12,503 nucleotides of DNA from the NCBI GenBank assembly GCA_030667725.1, contig DAOUVH010000011.1:1-12503 (forward strand), given 5' to 3'. The DNA is from Candidatus Cloacimonadota bacterium (GTDB lineage Bacteria > Cloacimonadota > Cloacimonadia > Cloacimonadales > TCS61). The translations under genes and the position numbers were made by a program. Below are positions 1 through 7,271 of this stretch, in pieces (position 1 is the stretch's first letter; each line of letters opens with the position of its first letter). Under the pieces are notes generated by a model, which was given only the letters and a program-made list of their open reading frames with translations, made no database searches and was not told the DNA's origin.

Positions 1-43
1 AATCAACTTTTTATCATTTTCTCCTTTCACTAATTTGATTCAC

Positions 44-74
44 TTGACAGGAATTTAAGTCAGGTAGTTAAAAT
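44..74 (+). promoter_or_regulatory. Possible promoter of the FAD-dependent dehydrogenase gene
   Basis: A perfect TTGACA box lies at 44-49 and a TAAAAT box (5 of 6 to TATAAT) at 69-74. The spacer is 19 bases, longer than the ideal 17, so this is only a candidate. Transcription would begin near 81, just ahead of the ribosome binding site at 92-96. Confidence 0.3.
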
Positions 75-91
75 TACCTTAGAAGTTTATC

Positions 92-96
92 GGAGG
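92..96 (+). promoter_or_regulatory. Ribosome binding site deciding a TTG start
   Basis: GGAGG lies four bases before the TTG at 101. No in-frame ATG occurs close by, so this site supports TTG initiation for the dehydrogenase gene. Confidence 0.6.
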
Positions 97-100
97 AAAT

Positions 101-1648
101 TTGTATTTAATCAGAAATGTATTGGTGCCTGTTGCAAAAGAAATCGACTTAATTGATGTAATCTCGAATAAATTAAAGATTTCATCGAAATACATTGGAA
201 ATATCAAGACGATCCGTCGCTCAATCGATGCACGCAAGAAAAATTTCCTCAAATATAATTTCACACTTATAGCTGAAATAGATTTCAATATAAACCTTAA
301 TAATGAAGTCCTAAAATATATTGAACCAGAATCTTACATCAAAAGTTCTATCAAATTAGCTGATCCTAATCCATTTATTATTGGAGCTGGTCCTGCTGGG
401 CTTTTCGCTGCACTTTCTCTTGTTGAAAAAGGATTTCAACCATACATTTTTGATCGAGGAGAAACAATTGATCTTCGAGCAAAAAAAGTTGAGAAATTCT
501 GGCAGAAAGGAATTCTGGATGAGAACAGCAATGTCCAGTTCGGTGAAGGTGGAGCAGGAACATTCTCCGATGGTAAACTTACTTCAAGAACCAGAGATTT
601 TTATACAAATAAAATTGTTGAATACCTTATTAAATTTGGTGTTGATGAATCGATAAAATACGAAGCTCTTCCCCATCTTGGAACTGATGGATTGAGAAGT
701 ATTATAATTAATTTGAGGAAATTTCTAATTGAAAAAGGTTGTAAATTCTTTTGGAATAGCAAGCTGGAAAATATTACAATTGAGAATAATAGTATTGCAG
801 ATGTAACGATAAATAATGAAAAACACTCTCCTGAAATCTTGATTTTAGCAATTGGGAACTCAGCACGTGATACCTTCACAATGCTGAAAGATAAAATTGA
901 TTTGGAAAATAAATCTTTTGCTGTTGGTTTTCGGATAGAGCATTCTCAGGAATTCATTAATAATGCTTTCTATGGTGAGAAAACTGATTTTTCGCTTACC
1001 GGTCCGGCAACGTATCGCCTCACTGCTAAATACAATAACAAGGGAATTTATAGTTTTTGCATGTGTCCGGGTGGGTTTATTGTAGCCGGATCTTCTGAGC
1101 AAAACAGCTTAGCCCTTAATGGTATGAGTTTTAAAAATAGAAATAATAAATTTGCTAATAGTGCTATTGTGGCAACAGTTAATAAAATTGATTTCGGTGA
1201 TGATATTCTCGCCGGAATGAAATTCCAACAACAGATTGAGAAAAAATGTTACAATCATTCTAAACCCTATTTTGCTCCATCTCAAAATGCTGATGATTTC
1301 ATGAAGAATTCAATTTCTTCCGCACAAAAGAATTCCACTTTTTTGCCAGGAACATATCAAGAAGATCTGAATGAAATCTTCCCACAAAATATTACAGAAT
1401 CATTGAAATCCGGGTTAACAAAATTTAATAAAAGAATTCCCGGATTTATTGATAATGGCTTATTGTTGGCACCAGAAACCAGAACTTCATCACCTGTCCG
1501 TTTGCCCAGGGAACGTGATACTTTCCAGGCAAATGGGATCACTAATCTCTTTCCTATCGGTGAAGGTTCCGGTTATGCAGGTGGAATCATGAGCAGTGCT
1601 GCAGATGGCTTTAAATGTAGTAAATTATTTCTTTTGAAACAAAAATAA
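101..1648 (+). CDS. FAD-dependent dehydrogenase (COG2509-type)
   Basis: This 515-residue protein looks like a complete member of the uncharacterised FAD-dependent dehydrogenase family (COG2509), probably cytoplasmic. After an N-terminal region of about 85 residues it has a dinucleotide-binding signature, IIGAGPAGLFAAL (G95, G97, G100), followed by an acidic residue in FDRGE, the usual end of the second strand of an FAD-binding Rossmann fold. Further family-like motifs are QFGEGGAGTFSDGKL, ALPHLGTDGL and the C-terminal FPIGEGSGYAGGIMSSAADG (about 485-504), which would close over the FAD. There is no signal peptide or membrane segment. The start is TTG, chosen for the GGAGG just upstream. Its substrate is unknown. 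It is separated by 130 bases from the next gene, so a functional link to the selenoproteins is only positional. Confidence 0.85.
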   Translation: MYLIRNVLVPVAKEIDLIDVISNKLKISSKYIGNIKTIRRSIDARKKNFLKYNFTLIAEIDFNINLNNEVLKYIEPESYIKSSIKLADPNPFIIGAGPAGLFAALSLVEKGFQPYIFDRGETIDLRAKKVEKFWQKGILDENSNVQFGEGGAGTFSDGKLTSRTRDFYTNKIVEYLIKFGVDESIKYEALPHLGTDGLRSIIINLRKFLIEKGCKFFWNSKLENITIENNSIADVTINNEKHSPEILILAIGNSARDTFTMLKDKIDLENKSFAVGFRIEHSQEFINNAFYGEKTDFSLTGPATYRLTAKYNNKGIYSFCMCPGGFIVAGSSEQNSLALNGMSFKNRNNKFANSAIVATVNKIDFGDDILAGMKFQQQIEKKCYNHSKPYFAPSQNADDFMKNSISSAQKNSTFLPGTYQEDLNEIFPQNITESLKSGLTKFNKRIPGFIDNGLLLAPETRTSSPVRLPRERDTFQANGITNLFPIGEGSGYAGGIMSSAADGFKCSKLFLLKQK

Positions 1649-1672
1649 GATTAAGAACAAAATTCAAAAAAT

Positions 1673-1720
1673 ATTTGACAAAACAACTTATTATATTCTG
1701 TTGTCCTATAAGGTGCAACA
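1673..1720 (+). promoter_or_regulatory. Promoter/operator region of selenoprotein 1, shared with the regulator gene
   Basis: ATTTGACA (1673-1680) is followed after 19 bases by a 22-base imperfect palindrome, TGTTG-N12-CAACA (1699-1720; the TGTTG is at 1699-1703). The same two elements at exactly the same spacing occur before the TrmB-type regulator gene (3601-3648). TTGACA resembles a -35 box, but no convincing -10 box is at the right distance in both copies. The palindrome is a reasonable operator candidate for the regulator encoded downstream. That assignment is inference from the shared sequence. Confidence 0.5.
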
Positions 1721-1734
1721 AATAATTGCGCCTT
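1710..1734 (+). other. Leader hairpin before selenoprotein 1
   Basis: AAGGTGCAA (1710-1718) pairs with TTGCGCCTT (1726-1734) over nine base pairs, one of them G-U, around a seven-base loop. It overlaps the right half of the palindrome above. No T-run follows, so it is not a standard terminator. It could be an RNA leader structure or part of the operator. Confidence 0.4.
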
Positions 1735-1778
1735 GATTAAGTAAATAAAATAAACTACTATGGGAAAAGGAGAGAAGT

Positions 1779-3437
1779 ATGAAAAAGAAACTATTAGTTT
1801 TTGCCTTACTGCTGCTTACGATATCCGTATTTGCAGTATGGAATGTTGGTGAGCCTATCACTGACGATTATTCATGGACAGATAGTAATGGAGAATACCA
1901 TTCAATCCATGAACTAACTGAAGCGGGGAAAGCAATTGTAATGTTCTGGGGAGGTTATGGTTGAGGTGGCTGTGAAGCGGCGGCGCCGATTTTATATAAC
2001 TGGTGGACAACACAAAATCCAGACGATGTTTATTTGATCTGTGAAACAAACTGGACAAGCTCCCCTATGCCTTATTCAGCAGACATCGATGCATTTTATT
2101 GGGATTTTGGTAATGGATATGTTCCTTTCTTTGCTGTGATAGGTGCATACAATATCTTTATGTATGGTGATAATCCTGTGCAAAATGCAATTGATATGGT
2201 TCCGGATGCAATTGAGTCATTCAATCATATGGGTGTAGTTGCTCCAATAGCAGATCTGGAGAACTATTTCTGGGGATTTAATCATATTGATATTACTGAT
2301 ATGTTTGCAACTCCAACTGGAAACCCAATTGCTGTATCAATTACAGGTAATAGTAATCCCGATATAGCCAGTGTAGAACTTGAAGATAATATTATCACAG
2401 TTATCATCGGCTCAGAACTTGGTTCAACTGAAATCACCGTAACAGGTGATGATGGTTCTGATGAAACTGTAGATGATGTGTTTGTTGTAACAGCAATGAA
2501 TCCTAATTTGTTGAGTTACGAATACCTTCTGGAAGATAGTCCGATTCAAGGATTATATCCCAACAATCCAAATCCTTATTCAAACTCATATACTAATCTT
2601 GGCTGGACATCAATATCAGTTACTGAGACTGATGAAATTGCAAATGTTCATTTCTCAGTAATGTGGGAAAGTGTTGATTATGCCAGTGAAGGCAGTTTCC
2701 GAGCTACTTCACCAGATGGTACAGATGTTCTGCTTTATAATTCCACTGGTACAACTCCAGTACAACTGGAGATTGATGCTGCTGGATTTAATGGCGAAGC
2801 GATGAACGGTGACTGGATCATTTACATGCTCGATAGTTATGGTGATGGAGGACATCAAGTCACAGATGGCGTTGTTACATTAATGTCTGGTTCAGATGAA
2901 ATTGGTCAAGTCGAAGGTATTGTTAGTGATGCAGATGACAATCCAATTCTTGAAGCAGTTATCTCAGTTAGTAATATCGCTACAATGTCAGATGATCAGG
3001 GTCAATTCTCATTCGATATTCTCAGCAGTGATTATACATTCACCTGTGAAGCAGAAGGTTACGAAGTAGCTACTATTGATGAAGTGGTAACTACTGATGA
3101 ATTAACATATCTTGATTTCCAATTGGTAGCTATTACAGGAACCAATGACCTTCCTGTTCTTATAACAGAACTTCATAGCAACTACCCAAACCCATTCAAT
3201 CCAATTACAAATATTTCTTATTCAGTTAAAAAAGCTGGAAAAGTTACTCTTGAAGTTTATAACATTAAGGGTCAGCTTGTTAAAACACTTGTTAATGATG
3301 TAAAAGAAACAGGTAATTATACTACAACCTGGAATGGTACAGACAATTCAAACAAGTCTGTATCCAGTGGTGTTTACTTCTATAAAATGAAAACCGGAAA
3401 CTACACTGCAACTAAGAAAATGATCCTGATGAAATAG
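1779..3437 (+). CDS. Secreted thioredoxin-like selenoprotein with T9SS sorting domain (selenoprotein 1, UGGC)
   Basis: Read through the TGA at 1962-1964 this is one 552-residue protein. Residues 1 to about 19 are a signal peptide. Residues 20 to about 150 form a thioredoxin-like domain: the strand AIVMFWGGYG leads into Sec62-G-G-C65, replacing the usual CxxC, and cis-proline P116 lies in GYVPFFAVIG. Then follow an Ig-like stretch (about 160-240), a region resembling a proprotein convertase P-domain (about 247-370, SPDGTDVLLY and NGDWIIYMLD), a carboxypeptidase-regulatory-like domain (about 376-450) and a T9SS type A/FlgD-like sorting domain (about 465-552, NYPNPFNP to KKMILMK). It should be exported and displayed at the surface. 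No other in-frame stop occurs before TAG. The ATG has AGGAG eight bases upstream. The same U-site arrangement recurs in the gene at 10269. Redox activity is inferred, and its substrate is unknown. The alternative, a pseudogene with a nonsense mutation, is unlikely given the recurrence and the hairpin. Confidence 0.88.
1962..1994 (+). promoter_or_regulatory. Selenocysteine codon with bSECIS-like hairpin (selenoprotein 1)
   Basis: The TGA (1962-1964) is followed by a GC-rich run. CGGC (1978-1981) pairs with GCCG (1985-1988) around a GGC loop (1982-1984). Below a G-A mismatch, A-T, A-T and G-U pairs (1974-1976 with 1990-1992) may extend the stem. The loop begins 18 nt after the TGA and starts with G, as in known bacterial SECIS elements, where SelB binds an apical loop roughly 16-37 nt downstream. 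The stem is weaker than in selenoprotein 2. Confidence 0.7.
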
Positions 3438-3460
3438 GCTTTGCATTTCATTGGACAAGT

Positions 3461-3475
3461 CCTTATGAAATAAGG
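3461..3475 (+). repeat. Short perfect hairpin after selenoprotein 1
   Basis: CCTTAT and ATAAGG form a perfect six-base-pair stem around GAA. It lies between the stop codon and the larger hairpin at 3483 and may stabilise the mRNA end. Confidence 0.4.
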
Positions 3476-3482
3476 GAATTTA

Positions 3483-3508
3483 GCCTGACCACTCGTGAGT
3501 GGTCAGGC
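3483..3508 (+). terminator. Strong 12-bp inverted repeat, probable terminator of selenoprotein 1
   Basis: GCCTGACCACTC (3483-3494) and GAGTGGTCAGGC (3497-3508) are perfect complements around GT. The tract after it (CTTCTCTTTCC) is pyrimidine-rich but not a clean T-run, so termination may be imperfect. It is the strongest hairpin in the 231-base gap before the regulator gene. Confidence 0.6.
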
Positions 3509-3560
3509 AACTTCTCTTTCCTCATGAAATAGTAATACAAATATCCTGTTTGTGTTACAC

Positions 3561-3590
3561 AAAACGCCTTGAGAGATTGGGGCGTTTTTT
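3561..3590 (+). terminator. Rho-independent terminator
   Basis: AAAACGCC (3561-3568) pairs with GGCGTTTT (3581-3588), ending in a six-T run at 3585-3590. It lies 123 bases after the selenoprotein 1 stop and just before the regulator promoter, so it insulates the two units. Confidence 0.8.
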
Positions 3591-3600
3591 GTTATTAATT

Positions 3601-3648
3601 ATTTGACATTCCACACCGATTTGTTTTGTTGCCCCATGTGTTGCAACA
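3601..3648 (+). promoter_or_regulatory. Promoter/operator region of the TrmB-type regulator
   Basis: ATTTGACA (3601-3608) is followed after 19 bases by TGTTGC-N10-GCAACA (3627-3648), a perfect six-base inverted repeat. Inside it, 3639-3648 is itself a ten-base palindrome, TGTTGCAACA. The arrangement matches the region before selenoprotein 1 base for base in spacing, with 20 of 29 identical positions from the first GTTG onward. It suggests autoregulation by the regulator. Confidence 0.5.
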
Positions 3649-3658
3649 GTGTATTGTT

Positions 3659-3663
3659 AGGAG
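3659..3663 (+). promoter_or_regulatory. Ribosome binding site deciding the regulator start
   Basis: AGGAG lies five bases before ATG 3669. An upstream in-frame TTG at 3603 would open a longer frame, but it falls inside the TTGACA promoter box and has no binding site, so 3669 is preferred. Confidence 0.75.
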
Positions 3664-3668
3664 AAAAT

Positions 3669-4478
3669 ATGAATAAATATTTAGCAGAGTTAATAGAAGT
3701 AGGTCTTACTGAAAATGAGGCAAAAGTGTATAGTTGCCTGCTGAGGAAAAATACATTTAAAGCAACTGAAATTTCACAATGTTGTAACGTAAACAGATCC
3801 CGGATCTATTCAGTTCTTGAAAGTTTAATAAAAAAAGGATTATGCACAGAAAAACTGGGAAAAGTCAGGAAATTCAAAGCTGAAGCTCCGGAAATTGCTT
3901 TTGATAAGCTCATAAACGAACAAAATGAAAAATTAAAAACCCTTAACTCTCTTCCCGAGCTTCTCTCTCCAATTTACAATTCTAATACTGATAACTCTTG
4001 TCCACTCGAATTCATTGAAGTCTATGGTACTCCCTCAAGTATTATAAAAAAGCATCACACACTTGAACTTGAATCTAAAGAAGTTGTACTCTCTTTATGT
4101 AAATCTCCCTATGCTATGTCAAATGATCTTGATATTCACGAAGAACAAGAAGAAAGCATGAAAACAGGCGTTGTATACAAATCGATCTTTGAAATAGAGA
4201 AAGATGATATGGAGTTATTTGCAAGAAGAATGAAAAATTTTGAAGATCAGGGTGAAGAGATTAAGGTAGCTTATCATCTTCCAATTAAATTACATGTATT
4301 CGATGATCATACTGTGATGTTCTCAATGATCAATCAGGTGAATCCTGACCAAAACCTTACATATATGGTTATTGAACATTCAGATCTAGCCGAAACCCTT
4401 ATAACTACATTTTATAAATATTGGGGAGAAGCACTTACCGTAAGTGAGTTTTTGAAGAAGGAAAATATTGTTCTTTAG
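3669..4478 (+). CDS. TrmB-family transcriptional regulator
   Basis: This 269-residue protein has the architecture of TrmB-like regulators. An N-terminal winged helix-turn-helix (about 8-75) contains LTENEAKVYSCLL, the TrmB start motif, then ATEISQCCNVNRSRIYSVLESLIKKGL as the helix-turn-helix and wing. After a helical linker with coiled-coil character (about 80-110) comes a C-terminal effector domain of the TrmB type (about 115-260). Known TrmB proteins bind palindromic operators and often sense small molecules such as sugars; the effector here cannot be read from sequence. Two adjacent cysteines (C38, C39) sit in the helix-turn-helix, which allows a redox-sensing idea but does not show it. 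The gene lies between selenoprotein 1 and the DsbD cluster, and only 57 bases before dsbD, so read-through into that cluster is possible. Confidence 0.82.
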   Translation: MNKYLAELIEVGLTENEAKVYSCLLRKNTFKATEISQCCNVNRSRIYSVLESLIKKGLCTEKLGKVRKFKAEAPEIAFDKLINEQNEKLKTLNSLPELLSPIYNSNTDNSCPLEFIEVYGTPSSIIKKHHTLELESKEVVLSLCKSPYAMSNDLDIHEEQEESMKTGVVYKSIFEIEKDDMELFARRMKNFEDQGEEIKVAYHLPIKLHVFDDHTVMFSMINQVNPDQNLTYMVIEHSDLAETLITTFYKYWGEALTVSEFLKKENIVL

Positions 4479-4535
4479 GAATGCAAATTGCTTTATTTGA
4501 TAGTGTAAAATAATAATAATATATTTGGAGGATTA

Positions 4536-6140
4536 ATGAGGAAACTTTTGTGGATTACTTTTGCAATGATGATATTATTTACTTCCCTTTTTGCACAATT
4601 ACCTGACCCTCAGCAGGTAATGTCAGCAAAGATCGAAGGTAATCAGATCAGTGTAACTTATGTAATACCGGAAGGTATGTATCAGTCCTTGCAGGAAGAC
4701 ATGTTATTCATCGATGTGGATGACGTTGATGGAATTACTTTCGAGCCAACTATCTATCCGGATGGTGAAAAATCCGAAGATGGTTATATTAAATATCATG
4801 GAAAGTTTTCATTAACTAAGCAGTTTACAATTTCAGATAATTATAAAGGAAATTCGGTTATAAAAGTTTATGCTGGATATCAATTATGTGATGAAGGTGG
4901 AACCTGTTTCATGCCCGAAGAAATTGAATTCAATTTATCATTATCAGCTGATGCAGAAATTCAAGAAAAAGACAAAACTGATAAAATAATTAAAGAGATT
5001 GAATATACAGAGAATATTGAGGAACTTAAAATATTATTAGAAGATTTTGAAATTACTGGAAAAGAAGCTGGATATCAAAATAGTGAAGATTTCTTTACAT
5101 TCCTAGAAAAAGCAAAAGAACCTGGTTCTTTGAGTACAAATAAATTTGCAAATATGAGTATCTGGCTAATTATCATCCTGATCTTACTCGGGGGAATTGC
5201 CTTAAATCTCACTCCCTGTGTCCTTCCTATGATACCGATTACAATTGCTGTCTTAGGAGCCGGTACACAATCAGAATCAAAAGCTAAAGGATTCCTGATC
5301 GGTGGAATTTATGGTCTGGGAATGGCATTAGCTTATGGGCTGTTGGGTGTAATTGTAGTTCTTACCGGTTCTCAGTTCGGCACAATAAATTCATCCCCCT
5401 GGTTTAATATTATTATTGCCGCTATTTTTATTGCATTAGCTTTGGCAATGTTCGACATCATTCCTATAGATTTCTCCAAATTTCAAAGCAATAAAGTCGG
5501 AAGTAAAAGCAGAAGTAAATTTATAACTGTATTTATTCTGGGAATCATTGCTGCTGTTTTGGCTGGAGCGTGTGTAGCTCCTGTTTTGATCTCAGTAATT
5601 TTGTATTCAACTTCTCTCTATACAGCTGGGAATCCTGCCGGATTATTACTTCCATTTTTGTTAGGTGTTGGAATGGCAATTCCCTGGCCTTTTGCCGGAG
5701 CTGGTCTTTCTTTCCTTCCTAAACCAGGCAACTGGATGAAATGGGTAAAGATCATATTCGGGATTATTATCCTGATAATTGCGATATTCTATATTTTCAC
5801 AGGAATCAAAATTTTCAAGAGTAATAGAACTGTAGAATATGTTGCGGAATCGCATGAAACTTCTGAACTCCCATGGAAGCACTCTATAATTGAAGGTTTA
5901 AAATCAGCAAAAGAAAAGAATAAACCGGTTTTCATAGATTTTTGGGCAACCTGGTGCAAAAACTGTTTAGCTATGGATGCAACTACTTTCAAAGATGAAA
6001 AAGTGATAGAGGAATTCGAAAATTACATTTTGGTCAAATACAAAGCTGAAAACCTCAAAGCATCTCCTACAAAAGAGATATTAAATCACTTTGAAATAAT
6101 CGGGTTACCTACTTATATTACTTTGGTTCCAAAAAATTAG
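4536..6140 (+). CDS. dsbD: Thiol:disulfide interchange protein DsbD, short C-terminus
   Basis: DsbD carries electrons from cytoplasmic thioredoxin across the inner membrane to periplasmic thiol proteins. All three modules are visible in 534 residues. A signal peptide (1-20) precedes an N-terminal Ig-like DsbD domain (about 25-140) with the redox pair C118 and C124 in YQLCDEGGTCF. A multi-pass membrane domain (about 204-425) holds C228 in NLTPCVLPMIP and C346 in GACVAP. A C-terminal thioredoxin domain (about 440-534) holds C474-K-N-C477 in FWATWCKNC. The protein stops just after the cis-proline region GLPTYITLVP, about 25 residues earlier than usual, so the last strand and helix of the thioredoxin fold appear to be missing. 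It is the first gene of a tight cluster with the Omp28-like, TlpA and barrel genes. GGAGG precedes the ATG. Confidence 0.9.
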   Translation: MRKLLWITFAMMILFTSLFAQLPDPQQVMSAKIEGNQISVTYVIPEGMYQSLQEDMLFIDVDDVDGITFEPTIYPDGEKSEDGYIKYHGKFSLTKQFTISDNYKGNSVIKVYAGYQLCDEGGTCFMPEEIEFNLSLSADAEIQEKDKTDKIIKEIEYTENIEELKILLEDFEITGKEAGYQNSEDFFTFLEKAKEPGSLSTNKFANMSIWLIIILILLGGIALNLTPCVLPMIPITIAVLGAGTQSESKAKGFLIGGIYGLGMALAYGLLGVIVVLTGSQFGTINSSPWFNIIIAAIFIALALAMFDIIPIDFSKFQSNKVGSKSRSKFITVFILGIIAAVLAGACVAPVLISVILYSTSLYTAGNPAGLLLPFLLGVGMAIPWPFAGAGLSFLPKPGNWMKWVKIIFGIIILIIAIFYIFTGIKIFKSNRTVEYVAESHETSELPWKHSIIEGLKSAKEKNKPVFIDFWATWCKNCLAMDATTFKDEKVIEEFENYILVKYKAENLKASPTKEILNHFEIIGLPTYITLVPKN

Positions 6141-6151
6141 AAGGTAAGAAA

Positions 6152-7249
6152 ATGAAGAAATTTCTGATCTTGATTAGTTTGGTTTTGATACTTTTTGCCT
6201 GTGATAGATTTGAGCATAATTTTGAACCTTCTACTGGTAACGAAAATTATATAATTGATTTTTTCAATACTTTTGCAGATTCCATTTCCACATTCCCGGA
6301 AAATATCCCTGGTATTATGACATTTTATAATGATGATTACAATAACAATGGTTTTACAAAATCTGATGTTGAGAACTTCTATACTGCATTTACATTAGTC
6401 AATACTCCAATCTTTCTTGATGCAACGCTGATTGATACATTAGATAATAATATCGAATGGCGATTATTAGCAACCGAACTTTCAGGTGCAACTTTTATGG
6501 ATACACTGATTACTGATGTATTGCTACCTACTACAGATTCTTTCCAATTCTACGGTAACCAGGCAGATATGAGAAATGTTATTGTAGAACTTTTCACCGC
6601 ACAGTCGTGTTCGTATTGTCCTAATGCTGAAGAAGCATTACACAACCTCAGAATGCAATACGGTAGTAGGTTCTCTTACGTTGAGTATCATATTGGCGAT
6701 CAACTTGCAGGTGATTTTACAGATATATTCAGTTATTATCCAAACAATGCGACCTTACCTTTTTGCATTGTAAATGGAAACGCTCATATAATTTATTCGG
6801 CTCCAAGCGTTGAGGAAGTTCAAGCAGAAATTGAAGCAGCAATCACACCACTTCTACAGGAATCAATTTTAATCAAACTTTCCGATGTGCAAACCACCAT
6901 GACCGATACATTGTTTACCGGCTCAGTCATGATCGAACTTGATCCCTCAGTTTCAACTTCGAATCTGGCTCTGGTGGCTGTGTTAATGGAAGACTATAAT
7001 GACGAATATTTGAACAATCATGGTGATCCACATCACAATATTGCTTTGAAGCGAATAACTGTAGATATTTCAAGCTTAGACCTAACCGATCCTGTGACGT
7101 TTGAAATTTCAGATTTAGATATACTTCCAACTTGGTACACAAATGGTTTACCAGAAGACATTACTTTGGTGATCTGGGTTCAAACTTTAGAGTCACCATA
7201 TAATCAAAATACATGTGCTGTATATAATGTTATCGAAGTTTCTCTATAA
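6152..7249 (+). CDS. Omp28-like lipoprotein with thioredoxin-type CxxC
   Basis: A 365-residue predicted lipoprotein. The signal peptide ends in a lipobox, LFAC, so C17 would be lipidated. A poorly conserved N-terminal half (about 20-140) is followed by a thioredoxin-like domain (about 145-235): VIVELFTAQSCSYCPNAEEAL carries the redox pair C153-S-Y-C156, and ATLPFCIVNG supplies the likely cis-proline P203 with a further Cys at 205. The C-terminal third (about 240-365) is beta-rich. This matches Omp28-related proteins of Bacteroidetes and relatives. It starts 11 bases after dsbD and 22 bases before a TlpA gene, which fits a periplasmic thiol relay partner. Asp18 follows the lipidated Cys, which in enterobacteria favours inner-membrane retention; whether that rule holds here is unknown. 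Confidence 0.82.
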   Translation: MKKFLILISLVLILFACDRFEHNFEPSTGNENYIIDFFNTFADSISTFPENIPGIMTFYNDDYNNNGFTKSDVENFYTAFTLVNTPIFLDATLIDTLDNNIEWRLLATELSGATFMDTLITDVLLPTTDSFQFYGNQADMRNVIVELFTAQSCSYCPNAEEALHNLRMQYGSRFSYVEYHIGDQLAGDFTDIFSYYPNNATLPFCIVNGNAHIIYSAPSVEEVQAEIEAAITPLLQESILIKLSDVQTTMTDTLFTGSVMIELDPSVSTSNLALVAVLMEDYNDEYLNNHGDPHHNIALKRITVDISSLDLTDPVTFEISDLDILPTWYTNGLPEDITLVIWVQTLESPYNQNTCAVYNVIEVSL

Positions 7250-7271
7250 ATATTTTAAGGAGTGATATATA

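Noticed and set aside
1..17. Divergent gene starting at the reverse-strand ATG at 17-15, with GGAG before it
   Set aside because: The frame reads M-I-K-S and then TGA at once. A TTG start at 6-4 is possible, but two codons are too little to support a gene.
1962..1964. TGA as a true stop, making the gene a pseudogene or two separate genes
   Set aside because: The downstream half is intact, in frame, has no ribosome binding site or signal peptide of its own, completes the thioredoxin fold, and the same arrangement recurs at 10449.
3603..3668. Longer regulator starting at TTG 3603
   Set aside because: The TTG is part of a TTGACA box shared with another promoter, has no binding site, and the extra residues are not TrmB-like. 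ATG 3669 has AGGAG at good spacing.
4497..4525. TTGATA-17-TATATT promoter before dsbD
   Set aside because: The boxes and spacing look good, but transcription would start after the GGAGG at 4527-4531 and so lose the ribosome binding site. Read-through from the regulator gene or another promoter is as likely.
6126..6180. Fusion of DsbD and the downstream lipoprotein by a missed base
   Set aside because: The lipoprotein has its own start and a good lipobox signal peptide right at the junction, which would make no sense inside a DsbD fusion.
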